DNA of 32,210 bases from an uncultured Patescibacteria group bacterium. Its GTDB lineage: Bacteria; Patescibacteriota; Patescibacteriia; UBA2591; CALHIP01. Both the position numbers and the translations under genes were made by a program. The stretch is taken from assembly GCA_938030745.1 (NCBI GenBank), contig CALHIP010000002.1:1-32210 (forward strand), in the 5' to 3' direction. Below, piece by piece: positions 9,321-17,928 of the stretch. The notes under the pieces were generated by a model, which saw only the letters and a program-made list of their open reading frames with translations, was not told the origin of the DNA and did no database searches. Numbering within the stretch: the stretch's first letter is position 1; the number at the start of each line of letters is the position of its first letter.

Positions 9321-10334
9321 ATGGCTTTCTTTACAAGAAAAATTGGTATTGATTTGGGGACAGCAACAGTTTTAGTTTTTTTACCTGGCCGAGGAATTGT
9401 TCTTAATGAACCATCTGTTGTTGCAGTCTCAACAATTGATAAAAGAGTGTTAGCTGTTGGTTCAGAAGCAAAAGAAATGGTTGGCCGAACACCAGACACT
9501 ATTGTTGCTTTAAAGCCGTTAAAAGATGGTGTGATTGCCGATTATAAAATTACTGAGGCGATGCTTCGTTATTTTATTGATAAAACCCTTGGTCGTTTTC
9601 GTCTTTTCAAACCAGAAGTAATGGTAGCTGTACCGGCAGGAATTACTTCAACTGAAAGGAGAGCTGTTATTGATGCAACACTAGCTGCTGGAGCAAAAGC
9701 AGCTTTTATTATTAAGGAACCAATTGCTGCCGCTATTGGTGCTAATATTCCAATTGGTTCACCATCAGGTAATATGATTATTGATATTGGTGGAGGAACA
9801 ACTGAGGTAGCAGTTATTTCTTTAGGCGGAATTGTTTCTAATGCCTGTGTTAAAGTTGCTGGCAATAAATTTGATCGAGCAATTATGGAATATGTTAGAA
9901 AAAAATATAATTTAATCATTGGTGAACAAACAGCAGAAGAAGTGAAAATAAAAATTGGAGCAGCAATGCCTTTAGAAAAAAAATTAATTACCCAAATTCG
10001 TGGCCGAGACATGATTACTGGTTTACCAAAAACTTTAACTATTTCTTCAGATGATATAACTGAAGCGATTCAAAATGAATTGGATGCGATTATCAGTACA
10101 GTAAAATCTGTTTTAGCTAACACTCCACCAGAATTAGCAGCTGATATAATAGATAAAGGGATGGTTCTTTCTGGTGGTTCATCTCTTTTAAGAAAGATTG
10201 ACAAACTTTTAACTGAAGCAACTGGTGTTCCCGCTTATGTTGCTGATGAGCCACAACTTTGTGTAGCTAAAGGAACAGGAATTGCTTTAGAAAATTTAGA
10301 GAGTTACAAAAAAAGTATTATTACATTAAAGTAA
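9321..10334 (+). CDS. mreB: Rod-shape determining actin homologue MreB
   Basis: IGIDLGTATVLVFLPGRGIVLNEPSVVAV; IIDIGGGTTEVAVISLGGIV; GMVLSGGSSLLRKID. Confidence 0.97.
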   Translation: MAFFTRKIGIDLGTATVLVFLPGRGIVLNEPSVVAVSTIDKRVLAVGSEAKEMVGRTPDTIVALKPLKDGVIADYKITEAMLRYFIDKTLGRFRLFKPEVMVAVPAGITSTERRAVIDATLAAGAKAAFIIKEPIAAAIGANIPIGSPSGNMIIDIGGGTTEVAVISLGGIVSNACVKVAGNKFDRAIMEYVRKKYNLIIGEQTAEEVKIKIGAAMPLEKKLITQIRGRDMITGLPKTLTISSDDITEAIQNELDAIISTVKSVLANTPPELAADIIDKGMVLSGGSSLLRKIDKLLTEATGVPAYVADEPQLCVAKGTGIALENLESYKKSIITLK

Positions 10335-10338
10335 ATTT

Positions 10339-11556
10339 ATGACAATTTTTAAATATATTGTTTCGACAAGGGATGGGAAAACAAAAGATGGAGAAATAGA
10401 AGCAAAAGATAAAGAGGAGGCAGTTGAAAAACTTTTAACCCAGGATTTTTTAATTATTTCTCTAAAAGAAAAGAAGAGAAGGCCTTTTTTATTAAGTTTT
10501 ACTTTAGGAAAGGTTAGTTCTTTAGAAAAAATATATTTAATTAAAAATCTTTCTTTAATGATTAAAGCTGGTTTGCCGATCTCCGAGATTATCGAGACCT
10601 TGAAAGGAATGGCAAAAACAAAAAAACTTAAAAAAATTTTAGAAGAAACAAAAGAAAGAGTTGAAAAAGGTAGTTCACTTTCTAAAGCTCTTTCCTTATA
10701 TCCTGAAACATTTTCTCCGCTTTTCCTTGGTCTTATCAGATTAGGTGAAGAGAGTGGTCAATTAGGTGAAACAACTGAACATCTTCACTCTCTTTTTCTT
10801 TCTCAATATGAATTTAAAAAAACAATCAAGTCAGCTTTAATTTATCCTTTCATTATCATCTTTACCAGCTTAGCTGTCTTTTTTTCTATTTCCCTTTTTC
10901 TTTTACCAAAACTTTCCAAACTTTTTACTACTTTAGGAGTAAAATTACCATTAATCACAAGAATCCTGATTTTTACAATGGCTTTTTTTCAAAAAAATTT
11001 ATTTTTTATTTTTTTAGCCTTTATTTCCCTTTTCTTTCTTTATTTGATTCTTTCAAAAAATAAAAAAATAAGAAAATTTTTTCAAAATCTTGATTTATCT
11101 TTACCAATTATTGGAATAATTCTTAGAAATATTAACATTGCTTACTTTGCTAAAAATTTATCTCTTCTTTTAAAAAGTGGAATGCCAATAGAAAGAGCTT
11201 TGCTTCTTAGTTTAGAAATTACAGAAAATGAAGTCTATAAGGAGAAAATTGAAAAAATTTTAAATGAGGTAAGGAAAGGAAAAACAATAGCTTCTAGTTT
11301 AGAGGAATTTCCAAGAGAATTTCCAAAAATTTTTTTAAAAACAATTGAAAGTGGAGAAAGAACTGGTAATTTAGTTGAGGCATTAAATTATCTTTCTCTA
11401 TTTTATCAAGCAGAGACAGAAAGGGAGATAAAAGATTTAAGTATTGCTTTCGAACCATTACTTTTGATTATTGTTGGTCTAATTGTTGCTTTTATCGCTG
11501 TTGCTGTTATATCTCCAATCTATCAATATCTTTCTTTAATTGAAAAATTAAGATAA
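10339..11556 (+). CDS. pilC: Type II secretion/type IV pilus inner membrane protein (PilC/GspF)
   Basis: Two GspF repeats (LIKNLSLMIKAGLPISEIIETL; FAKNLSLLLKSGMPIERALLL), C-terminal TM with PIYQ. Confidence 0.92.
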   Translation: MTIFKYIVSTRDGKTKDGEIEAKDKEEAVEKLLTQDFLIISLKEKKRRPFLLSFTLGKVSSLEKIYLIKNLSLMIKAGLPISEIIETLKGMAKTKKLKKILEETKERVEKGSSLSKALSLYPETFSPLFLGLIRLGEESGQLGETTEHLHSLFLSQYEFKKTIKSALIYPFIIIFTSLAVFFSISLFLLPKLSKLFTTLGVKLPLITRILIFTMAFFQKNLFFIFLAFISLFFLYLILSKNKKIRKFFQNLDLSLPIIGIILRNINIAYFAKNLSLLLKSGMPIERALLLSLEITENEVYKEKIEKILNEVRKGKTIASSLEEFPREFPKIFLKTIESGERTGNLVEALNYLSLFYQAETEREIKDLSIAFEPLLLIIVGLIVAFIAVAVISPIYQYLSLIEKLR

Positions 11557-11558
11557 CT

Positions 11559-12626
11559 ATGATTTTATTTGCTCCTAAAAAAGGTTTTGGTTTGGACATT
11601 TCCGATGCTTCAATTGAGGCTTTAGAATTAGAAAAGGTTTCTAAAGAAATCAAAGTAAAAAGTTATGGCCGAATTGAAATTCCTGAAAAAAAATTGATTG
11701 AAGATGGTTTGATAAAAAACAAAGAAGCTTTAGTCAAATCTATCAAAGAAGTTTTAGAAAAAACTGAACCAGAAAAAATTAAGACAAGATATGTTCTTCT
11801 TTCTTTACCAGAGTCAAAAGTCTTAACCCATATTTTTGAATTGCCAATCAATCTTACTTTAGATCAAATAAAAGAAGTACTTTCTTATGAAATTGAATCT
11901 ATTTTCCCTTATCCAGCAAATGAACTTTCAATCGATTTTAAAGTTGTCAGTAAAAAAGATAAGACTCAAGAAATTTTTTTAGCTGGAATACCGAAAAAAA
12001 TTGTTAATGATTACAAAGAAGTTTTAGAAAAATCAGGATTAATTCCGTTAGTTTTTGATATGGAATCAAAAAGTTTAGCCAGAGCTTTAATTGAAAAAAT
12101 TGAAAAAAATAAAGCAGTTATCATTTTAGATATTGGTGCCAGAACTTCAATTATTAGTGTTTTTGATGAAGTTGGTTTAAGATTTACAACCAATTTAAAA
12201 ATTGCTGGCAACCTTTTTACCCAAAAGATTTCTCAAAATTTAAATCTTTTATTTGATGAGGCAGAAAAATTAAAAATTAAAGAAGGATTTTCATCTGAAA
12301 AATTTGGTCAGATTTTAAAAAATGAAGCAAAACCGATTTGTCAAGAAATAAAAAAAGTGATAGAATATACAGAGAGAAAATATAATTTTAAAATAGAAAA
12401 AATTATTCTTGCCGGTGGCTCAAGTTTATTACCAAAAATAGAAGAATATTTTCAATTAGAAACTGGACTTTTAACTGAAAGAGGTAATCCATTGACAAAA
12501 TTGAGTAAAGATAATATTCTTTCTAAAAAAGAGAAAAATATTTTGTTTGCTAATGTTATTGGTTTAGCTTTAAGGGCTTTAGAAAAAGACCCAATAAAGG
12601 TCGATATAAATTTACTTCAAAGTTAA
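11559..12626 (+). CDS. pilM: Type IV pilus assembly ATPase-like PilM
   Basis: Actin-like fold motifs (GFGLDISDASIEALELE; AVIILDIGARTSIISVF; KIILAGGSSLLPKIEEYF). Confidence 0.9.
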   Translation: MILFAPKKGFGLDISDASIEALELEKVSKEIKVKSYGRIEIPEKKLIEDGLIKNKEALVKSIKEVLEKTEPEKIKTRYVLLSLPESKVLTHIFELPINLTLDQIKEVLSYEIESIFPYPANELSIDFKVVSKKDKTQEIFLAGIPKKIVNDYKEVLEKSGLIPLVFDMESKSLARALIEKIEKNKAVIILDIGARTSIISVFDEVGLRFTTNLKIAGNLFTQKISQNLNLLFDEAEKLKIKEGFSSEKFGQILKNEAKPICQEIKKVIEYTERKYNFKIEKIILAGGSSLLPKIEEYFQLETGLLTERGNPLTKLSKDNILSKKEKNILFANVIGLALRALEKDPIKVDINLLQS

Positions 12627-12644
12627 TTCTTAATAATTAATCCT

Positions 12645-13106
12645 ATGAAGAAAGGTTTTACTTTAATTGAACTTTTAGTTGTTATTGCTATCATTGCTAT
12701 TTTAGCAGGTATTGTTATTATTGCTGTTAACCCAGCTCGACAAGTAGCCCAAGCAAGAAATGCTCAGCGAAGAGCTGATGTTTTAACTGTTCTTAATGCT
12801 ATCCACCAATATCTTGTTGATAAGAACGAATTTCCAGAAGGTATTGATGTAACCCCTAAACAACTTGGAACCTCTACTAGTGGATGTGATGAATCTTGCG
12901 GTGATTGGACACTTCAAAGTGCTTGTTTAAATTTAACTGATGCTTTAACCCCTACCTATCTTTCTGCTATTCCTTATGATCCACAAAAAGAGAGTGCTGC
13001 AAAAACTGGCTATGCTGTAAAAAAAGATGTTAATAATCGAATTACTGTCCGTGCCTGTAAAACAGAAATTCCTCCAGCAGCTAGTATTATCGAGGTTACA
13101 AGATAA
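12645..13106 (+). CDS. Type IV pilin-like protein (prepilin)
   Basis: Prepilin signal MKKG|FTLIELLVVIAIIAILAGIVIIAVNP; paired Cys in C-terminal region. Confidence 0.95.
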   Translation: MKKGFTLIELLVVIAIIAILAGIVIIAVNPARQVAQARNAQRRADVLTVLNAIHQYLVDKNEFPEGIDVTPKQLGTSTSGCDESCGDWTLQSACLNLTDALTPTYLSAIPYDPQKESAAKTGYAVKKDVNNRITVRACKTEIPPAASIIEVTR

Positions 13107-13141
13107 TTAAAGAGATAACGACTTAGATTTTAAAAATAGTT

Positions 13142-13816
13142 ATGGCAATTATTATCAGTTTAGGAGGGTCTTTGGTTGTTCCAAAGAAAAATTTTTTAGC
13201 GACAAAATATTTATTACGATTCAAAAAATTAATTTTAAAATTTTCTAAAAAAGAAAAATTTTTTATTGTTGTTGGTGGAGGAAAATTGGCTCGCTTTTAT
13301 CAAGAAGAAGCTAAAAAGCAGAAAGTAGGAAAAGAAGATTTGGATTGGTTAGGAGTTTTTGCTACTTATCTTAATGCTCTTTTTGTTAAAAGTCTTTTTG
13401 GCAAACTGGCTTATTCCAAAATTTTTTTCACCCCTTTTAAAAAAAGAAAGATAAAAGAAAATATTATCTTTTTTGGTGGTTGGAAACCTGGTTGGAGTAC
13501 CGATTATGTTTCAGTTAAGTTAGCTCAAACTTATGGCGTTAAAGAGATAATTAATTTAACTAATGTTGATTATATTTATAATAAGGATCCGCAAAAATTT
13601 AAAGATGCAAAACCATTAAAAAAAATTTCTTGGTCAGAATATTTAAAAATCATTGGTAAAAAATGGGTGCCAGGAGCAAGCTATCCTTTTGATCCAATTG
13701 CAAGTTTATTAGCAAAAAAATTAAAAATTAGATTAATCAGTATCAATGGCAAAAATTTGAAGGCTGTGGATAACTATTTGACAGGAAAAAAATTTGATGG
13801 TACAATAATTGAATAA
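13142..13816 (+). CDS. pyrH: Amino acid kinase family, archaeal-type UMP kinase-like
   Basis: IIISLGGSLVVP, FIVVGGGKLARFYQEEA, NLTNVDYIYNKDPQKFKDAKPLKKISW. Confidence 0.75.
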   Translation: MAIIISLGGSLVVPKKNFLATKYLLRFKKLILKFSKKEKFFIVVGGGKLARFYQEEAKKQKVGKEDLDWLGVFATYLNALFVKSLFGKLAYSKIFFTPFKKRKIKENIIFFGGWKPGWSTDYVSVKLAQTYGVKEIINLTNVDYIYNKDPQKFKDAKPLKKISWSEYLKIIGKKWVPGASYPFDPIASLLAKKLKIRLISINGKNLKAVDNYLTGKKFDGTIIE

Positions 13817-13823
13817 AAATTTT

Positions 13824-13921
13824 ACCGTAGACAATAGGTCTTCGAGTTTACTCGAAGTTAAAATCCTATCGAGGTAAAAATCTTTATTTTTGTCTACGGT
13901 TTACGTAGACGTTTTAAATTT
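13824..13921 (+). ncRNA. Ribosomal protein L10-leader-like regulatory RNA upstream of rplJ
   Basis: 11-bp closing stem 13824-13834/13890-13900 around an inner hairpin (13840-13846/13851-13857); competing hairpin 13892-13898/13904-13910 uses the same strand. Confidence 0.75.
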
Positions 13922-14449
13922 ATGGCTAGGACAAGAAAAGAAAAACAAGAAATTTTAAAAAAGCTTTCTGAAAAAATTTCTCAAGCAAAATCTTTGGTTT
14001 TTATTGGTTATAAAGGGATAAAAATAAATGAGCAGGAAAAATTAAGAAAATTATTAAAGAAAGAAAAGAGTGAACTTTTTATTACTAAAAAAAGTTTATT
14101 AAATTTAGTTTTATCTAAATTCAATTTTGAAAGACTTAAAGATTTGAAATTAGAAGGAGAGGTAGGTTTGGTTTTAGGTTATGGCGATGAGATAACGCCC
14201 TTTAAGATTGCTTTTGATTTTTCAAAAGAAAATGAAAATTTAAAAATTAAAGGTGGAGTTTTTGAAAAGAAAATGATCAATCTTGAGACAATAAAATTTT
14301 TAGCTAGTTTGCCATCAAAAGCGATTCTCCAATCTCAACTTTTAATTAGTCTTCGCCAACCTTTGTTAGGATTAATTAATATTTTAGAAGCTAATTTAAG
14401 AAAATTAATTAATATTCTAAAAATTCTCTCAAAATCACCAACTATATAA
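13922..14449 (+). CDS. rplJ: 50S ribosomal protein L10
   Basis: L10 pattern with directly downstream L7/L12. Confidence 0.93.
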   Translation: MARTRKEKQEILKKLSEKISQAKSLVFIGYKGIKINEQEKLRKLLKKEKSELFITKKSLLNLVLSKFNFERLKDLKLEGEVGLVLGYGDEITPFKIAFDFSKENENLKIKGGVFEKKMINLETIKFLASLPSKAILQSQLLISLRQPLLGLINILEANLRKLINILKILSKSPTI

Positions 14450-14479
14450 TTTTTAACGGCCGCTGTATTTAATATAGTA
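14441..14479. repeat. CGGCCG-centred palindromic element, copy 1 (rplJ/rplL junction)
   Basis: ACTATATAATTTTTAACGGCCG-N9-ATATAGTA; shares 22 identical nt plus the right arm with 20903-20941. Confidence 0.75.
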
Positions 14480-14486
14480 TAAATTT

Positions 14487-14906
14487 ATGACAGAAGAGAC
14501 TAAAAAAGAAGAAAAAAAATTAGAAATTCCAGAAAAATTTAAGGATTTAGTTGAAAAAATTGAAAACCTTTCTGTTTTGGAATTGGCTGAATTAGTAAAA
14601 ATTTTAGAAGAAAAATTTGGAGTTTCAGCTCAAGCAATGGTTGCTGTACCAACTTCTGTTGCACCTTCAGTTGAAGCAAAGAAAGAAGAAGAAAAAACAT
14701 CATTTGATATTGAACTAACAGCAGCAGGTGAAAATAAAATTGCTGTCATCAAGATTATTAGAGATTTAACTGGCAAAGGTTTAAAAGAAGCAAAAGATTT
14801 AGTTGATACTGCACCAAAAATTATCAAAGAGAAAGTAGAAAAAGCGGAAGCTGAAGAAATAAAAAAGAAACTTGAAGAGGTTGGAGCGAAAGTCACTTTA
14901 AAATAG
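14487..14906 (+). CDS. rplL: 50S ribosomal protein L7/L12
   Basis: C-terminal [32 protein letters not shown]...GAKVTLK. Confidence 0.98.
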   Translation: MTEETKKEEKKLEIPEKFKDLVEKIENLSVLELAELVKILEEKFGVSAQAMVAVPTSVAPSVEAKKEEEKTSFDIELTAAGENKIAVIKIIRDLTGKGLKEAKDLVDTAPKIIKEKVEKAEAEEIKKKLEEVGAKVTLK

Positions 14907-14955
14907 ATTAAAATTTTAAATTAATCTTAATAATCAAAAAAGAGATTTTCTATTT

Positions 14956-14980
14956 GCTGAGAAAAGACTCAGCTTTTTAT
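14956..14980 (+). terminator. Rho-independent terminator after rplL
   Basis: gctgag-aaaaga-ctcagc followed by ttttt. Confidence 0.85.
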
Positions 14981-14981
14981 T

Positions 14982-15009
14982 TTGACAAAACTAAATTTTA
15001 TATTATAAT
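14982..15009 (+). promoter_or_regulatory. Consensus promoter of def: TTGACA-N16-TATAAT
   Basis: TTGACA 14982-14987, TATAAT 15004-15009; ATG 15017 is 7 nt downstream of the -10. Confidence 0.85.
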
Positions 15010-15016
15010 AGTTATT

Positions 15017-15499
15017 ATGATTTTAAAAATCATAAAATATCCAAATCCTATTTTAAGAAAAAAAAGTAAAAAAATTGAAATAATTGATAGAAAAATTAAA
15101 AAACTTGCTCAAGATATGCTTGAAACATTGAAATCTGCTCAAGGATTAGGATTGGCAGCTCCTCAAGTTGGTGAAAGTATTTCCCTTTTTGTTCTCAATT
15201 TTGGCGAAAAATCACTTGTTTTTATTAACCCAGAAATTATAAAAAAAAGTAAGAAAAAAGAAGTGTTAGAAGAGGGGTGTTTGAGTTTTCCTGGCTTATT
15301 TTTAAAAATCAAAAGACCGAAAGAAATAGAAATAAAAGCCTTAGATCTTAATGGTCAAGAAATAAAAAGAAAATTCAATGGACTAGATGCCCGTGTTATT
15401 CAACACGAGATTGATCATTTAAATGGAATCTTATTTATTGATAGACTTTCTTGGTTGGAAAAATTAAAATTAAAGAAAAAAATAGCGGCAGTAGTTTAA
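15017..15499 (+). CDS. def: Peptide deformylase
   Basis: GLGLAAPQVG, EEGCLSFPG, QHEIDHLNGILFIDRL. Listed ORF starts at 14954 inside the terminator; 15017 is the supported start. Confidence 0.95.
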   Translation: MILKIIKYPNPILRKKSKKIEIIDRKIKKLAQDMLETLKSAQGLGLAAPQVGESISLFVLNFGEKSLVFINPEIIKKSKKKEVLEEGCLSFPGLFLKIKRPKEIEIKALDLNGQEIKRKFNGLDARVIQHEIDHLNGILFIDRLSWLEKLKLKKKIAAVV

Positions 15500-15556
15500 A
15501 GGTAGAATATCTCCTTCCCAAGGAGAAGGTTGTGGGTTCGAGTCCCATCTGCCGCT
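15485..15556 (+). tRNA. tRNA-Gly(CCC)
   Basis: Acceptor GCGGCAG/CTGCCGC, anticodon stem-loop TCTCC-TTCCCAA-GGAGA, T-loop TTCGAGT; no encoded CCA. Confidence 0.93.
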
Positions 15557-15557
15557 A

Positions 15558-16322
15558 ATGAAAAAATTTATTATTCAGACAATAAAAAAAGCAGGAAGGA
15601 TTTTAATTAATTATTTTCAAAAAGATAAAAAACTTCCAAAACTCAGAAGATATGGAAAAGAAATTGTTACTGTTTACGATAGATTAATTGACAAATTTTT
15701 GATTAAAAAAATTAGTCAGAAATTTCCAAATGATAATTTCTTTACTGAAGAATCTGGTTTAATTAAAAAAAATTCAGATTTTTTATGGCTAATTGACTCA
15801 CTTGATGGGACTTCAAATTTTGCTGTTGGCAATCCTTTCTTTTCAATTTCAATTGCTTTATTGAAAAATAAAAAATTAATTTTAGGAATAGTTTATTCAC
15901 CGATTATTGATGAACTTTATTTTGCTGAAAAAGGTAAAGGTGCATTTTTAAATAATCAAAAAATTAAAGTTAGCCAAGTTAAAGATCTAAAAAAAAGTTA
16001 TCTTTATTTTTGCGAAGGAGGTGAAAAAAATCGAAAAAGGACAGCAAAGATAATTAAAAAGGTCTACCCAAAAGTCATTGAATTAAGGAAACTTGGCTCA
16101 GCTGCTCTTGAATGTTGCTGGGTAGCATCAGGTAAAGGAGAAGGTTATATTACAACTAAAATTGAACCATGGGATGTTGCAGCTGGATCATTGATTGTCG
16201 AAGAAGCAGGTGGTAAAGTAACAGATTTTAAAGGAAATTTTTGGCAACCAATAAAGACAGATTTTGTTGCTTCCAATAACAAAATTCATTCATCTTTGTT
16301 AAAATTAATTAAAAATTTATAA
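15558..16322 (+). CDS. Inositol monophosphatase family protein
   Basis: FFTEESG, WLIDSLDGTSNFAVGNPFFSISIAL, EPWDVAAGSLIVEEAGGKVTDFKG. Confidence 0.93.
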   Translation: MKKFIIQTIKKAGRILINYFQKDKKLPKLRRYGKEIVTVYDRLIDKFLIKKISQKFPNDNFFTEESGLIKKNSDFLWLIDSLDGTSNFAVGNPFFSISIALLKNKKLILGIVYSPIIDELYFAEKGKGAFLNNQKIKVSQVKDLKKSYLYFCEGGEKNRKRTAKIIKKVYPKVIELRKLGSAALECCWVASGKGEGYITTKIEPWDVAAGSLIVEEAGGKVTDFKGNFWQPIKTDFVASNNKIHSSLLKLIKNL

Positions 16323-16328
16323 AAATTT

Positions 16329-16400
16329 GCCGGAGTAACTCAGCGGTAGAGTAGCGGTTTCGTAAACCGCAGGTCGTGAGTTCGAATCTCACCTCCGGCT
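16329..16400 (+). tRNA. tRNA-Thr(CGT)
   Basis: Acceptor GCCGGAG/CTCCGGC, anticodon loop TTCGTAA, T-arm GTGAG-TTCGAAT-CTCAC; no encoded CCA. Confidence 0.93.
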
Positions 16401-16405
16401 TACTT

Positions 16406-16957
16406 ATGACCCGTGATGAGGCATTAAATTTAGTTAGAGAAAGAATTAAAAATCAAAATCTTTTTAAGCATTGTTTAGCAGTTGAAGCAGTAATGTGTAA
16501 ATTAGCTGAATATTTCAAAGAAAACAAAGAAAAATGGGGGTTGGCTGGTTTACTCCATGATATTGATTATGAGGAAACAAAAAATTTTCCAGAAAAACAT
16601 AGTTTAATTGCTGCCGAACTCTTAGAAAAATTAGGGTTAGATAAAGAAATTGTTGAAGCGGTTAAAGCCCATAATGAATTTCATAATCTGCCTCGTCAGA
16701 CGAAATTAGCTAAAGCCCTTTTTTGTACTGATCCAATAACTGGTTTAATTGTTGCTGCTACCTTAGTTCTGCCTTCTAAAAAATTAAGAGATTTAACTCC
16801 AGAAAATATTTTAAATCGTTTCAAAGAAAAATCTTTTGCCCGCGGAGCGAATCGTGATGTTATTTCTACCTGTTCAGAAATTGGTTTATCAGTTGAAGAA
16901 TTCATTAAAATTTCTTTATCAGCAATGCAGGAAATTTCTTCAGAATTAGGATTATAA
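16406..16957 (+). CDS. HD-domain protein (HDIG-like hydrolase)
   Basis: LAGLLHDIDYEET, AHNEFHNL. ORF track start at 16376 lies inside the tRNA; ATG 16406 is the likely start. Confidence 0.85.
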   Translation: MTRDEALNLVRERIKNQNLFKHCLAVEAVMCKLAEYFKENKEKWGLAGLLHDIDYEETKNFPEKHSLIAAELLEKLGLDKEIVEAVKAHNEFHNLPRQTKLAKALFCTDPITGLIVAATLVLPSKKLRDLTPENILNRFKEKSFARGANRDVISTCSEIGLSVEEFIKISLSAMQEISSELGL

Positions 16958-16960
16958 AAT

Positions 16961-17920
16961 ATGAATAAAGTTTTAGTTACCGGCGCCAGCGGTTTTATTG
17001 GTGGACATTTAGTTGAACTTTTAGTTGAAAAGAAATATCAAGTTCGCTGCCTTGTTCGAGAGAGAAGTGATTTAAGTTATCTTCAACATTTTCCAGTTGA
17101 ATTTTATTTTGGTGATATTTTAGATATAGGTTCTTTGAAAGAAGCAGTAAAAGATATTGATTATGTAATTCATCTTGCTGGAGCAATTAAAGCTAAAGAT
17201 AATAAAACCTATTGGTTAGTCAATTATCAAGGGACAAAAAATATTTTAAAAGCCATTTTAAAAGAAAATCCTAAAATTAAAAAATTTGTTTTCATCAGCA
17301 GCCAAGCAGTAGCTGGACCAAATAAAGATTTAAAACCATTAAGAGAAGAAGATCAGCCAAATCCAATAAGTCATTACGGCAAAAGTAAACTTAAGGCAGA
17401 AGGTTTGGTTAAAAAATTTAGTAAAAAATTTCTAACAGTAATTCTCCGACCGAGTCTAATTTACGGGCCAAGAGATAAAGAAACTTTAATTTATTTTCGT
17501 CTTTTTAAACTTGGTTTTAAAGTAAATATAGATCGCTATTTCAGTGCCTGTTATGTCAAAGATTTTGCTAAAGCCTGTCTATTAGCCTTAGAAAGAGAAT
17601 TTCCTTCTGGCAGTATCTATTTTATCTCCGATGGTTGTATTTATTCTTTAAGAGAAATTAATTATCATCTTAAAACATTATTTAAGACTAAAATTAATAT
17701 TTCTATCCCATTTTTTCCAATTGTTCTTAATCTTTTAGCCTTAATTTTAAAAATAATTTCAAAAAAGCCGTCAATAATAAATTTCGATCGCATTCCAGAA
17801 ATTACTTCTAAATTTTGGATCTGTGATCCTTCAAAAGCTAAAAAAGAACTTGGCTATCAACCAGAGACTTTTCTTAAAGAGGGTTTAGAAAAAACAATTA
17901 AAGAGATGTATCATAATTAG
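16961..17920 (+). CDS. NAD-dependent epimerase/dehydratase (extended SDR)
   Basis: VLVTGASGFIGGHLVELL; HYGKSKLKAEGLV; GPRDKE. Confidence 0.92.
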   Translation: MNKVLVTGASGFIGGHLVELLVEKKYQVRCLVRERSDLSYLQHFPVEFYFGDILDIGSLKEAVKDIDYVIHLAGAIKAKDNKTYWLVNYQGTKNILKAILKENPKIKKFVFISSQAVAGPNKDLKPLREEDQPNPISHYGKSKLKAEGLVKKFSKKFLTVILRPSLIYGPRDKETLIYFRLFKLGFKVNIDRYFSACYVKDFAKACLLALEREFPSGSIYFISDGCIYSLREINYHLKTLFKTKINISIPFFPIVLNLLALILKIISKKPSIINFDRIPEITSKFWICDPSKAKKELGYQPETFLKEGLEKTIKEMYHN

Positions 17921-17928
17921 GGATTATT

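Noticed and set aside
14455-14464. CGGCCGC as adapter/linker contamination (NotI/EagI-like)
   Set aside because: The NotI site GCGGCCGC is not present, and the motif sits in native dyads with matching AT-rich arms at two loci.
391-14896. Minus-strand ORFs from the track within the first half (e.g. 391-651, 2200-2514, 4582-4821, 6679-6924, 9308-9499, 9569-10012, 11663-11851, 12011-12211, 14630-14896)
   Set aside because: Each lies antisense to or largely overlapping a clear + strand gene, and the translations have no recognisable domain.
14954-15016. Upstream-extended start of def in the ORF track
   Set aside because: The extension begins in the rplL terminator and crosses the def promoter; the conserved protein begins at ATG 15017.
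16376-16405. Upstream-extended start of the HD-domain gene
   Set aside because: It would start inside the T-arm of tRNA-Thr; ATG 16406 gives the expected N-terminus.
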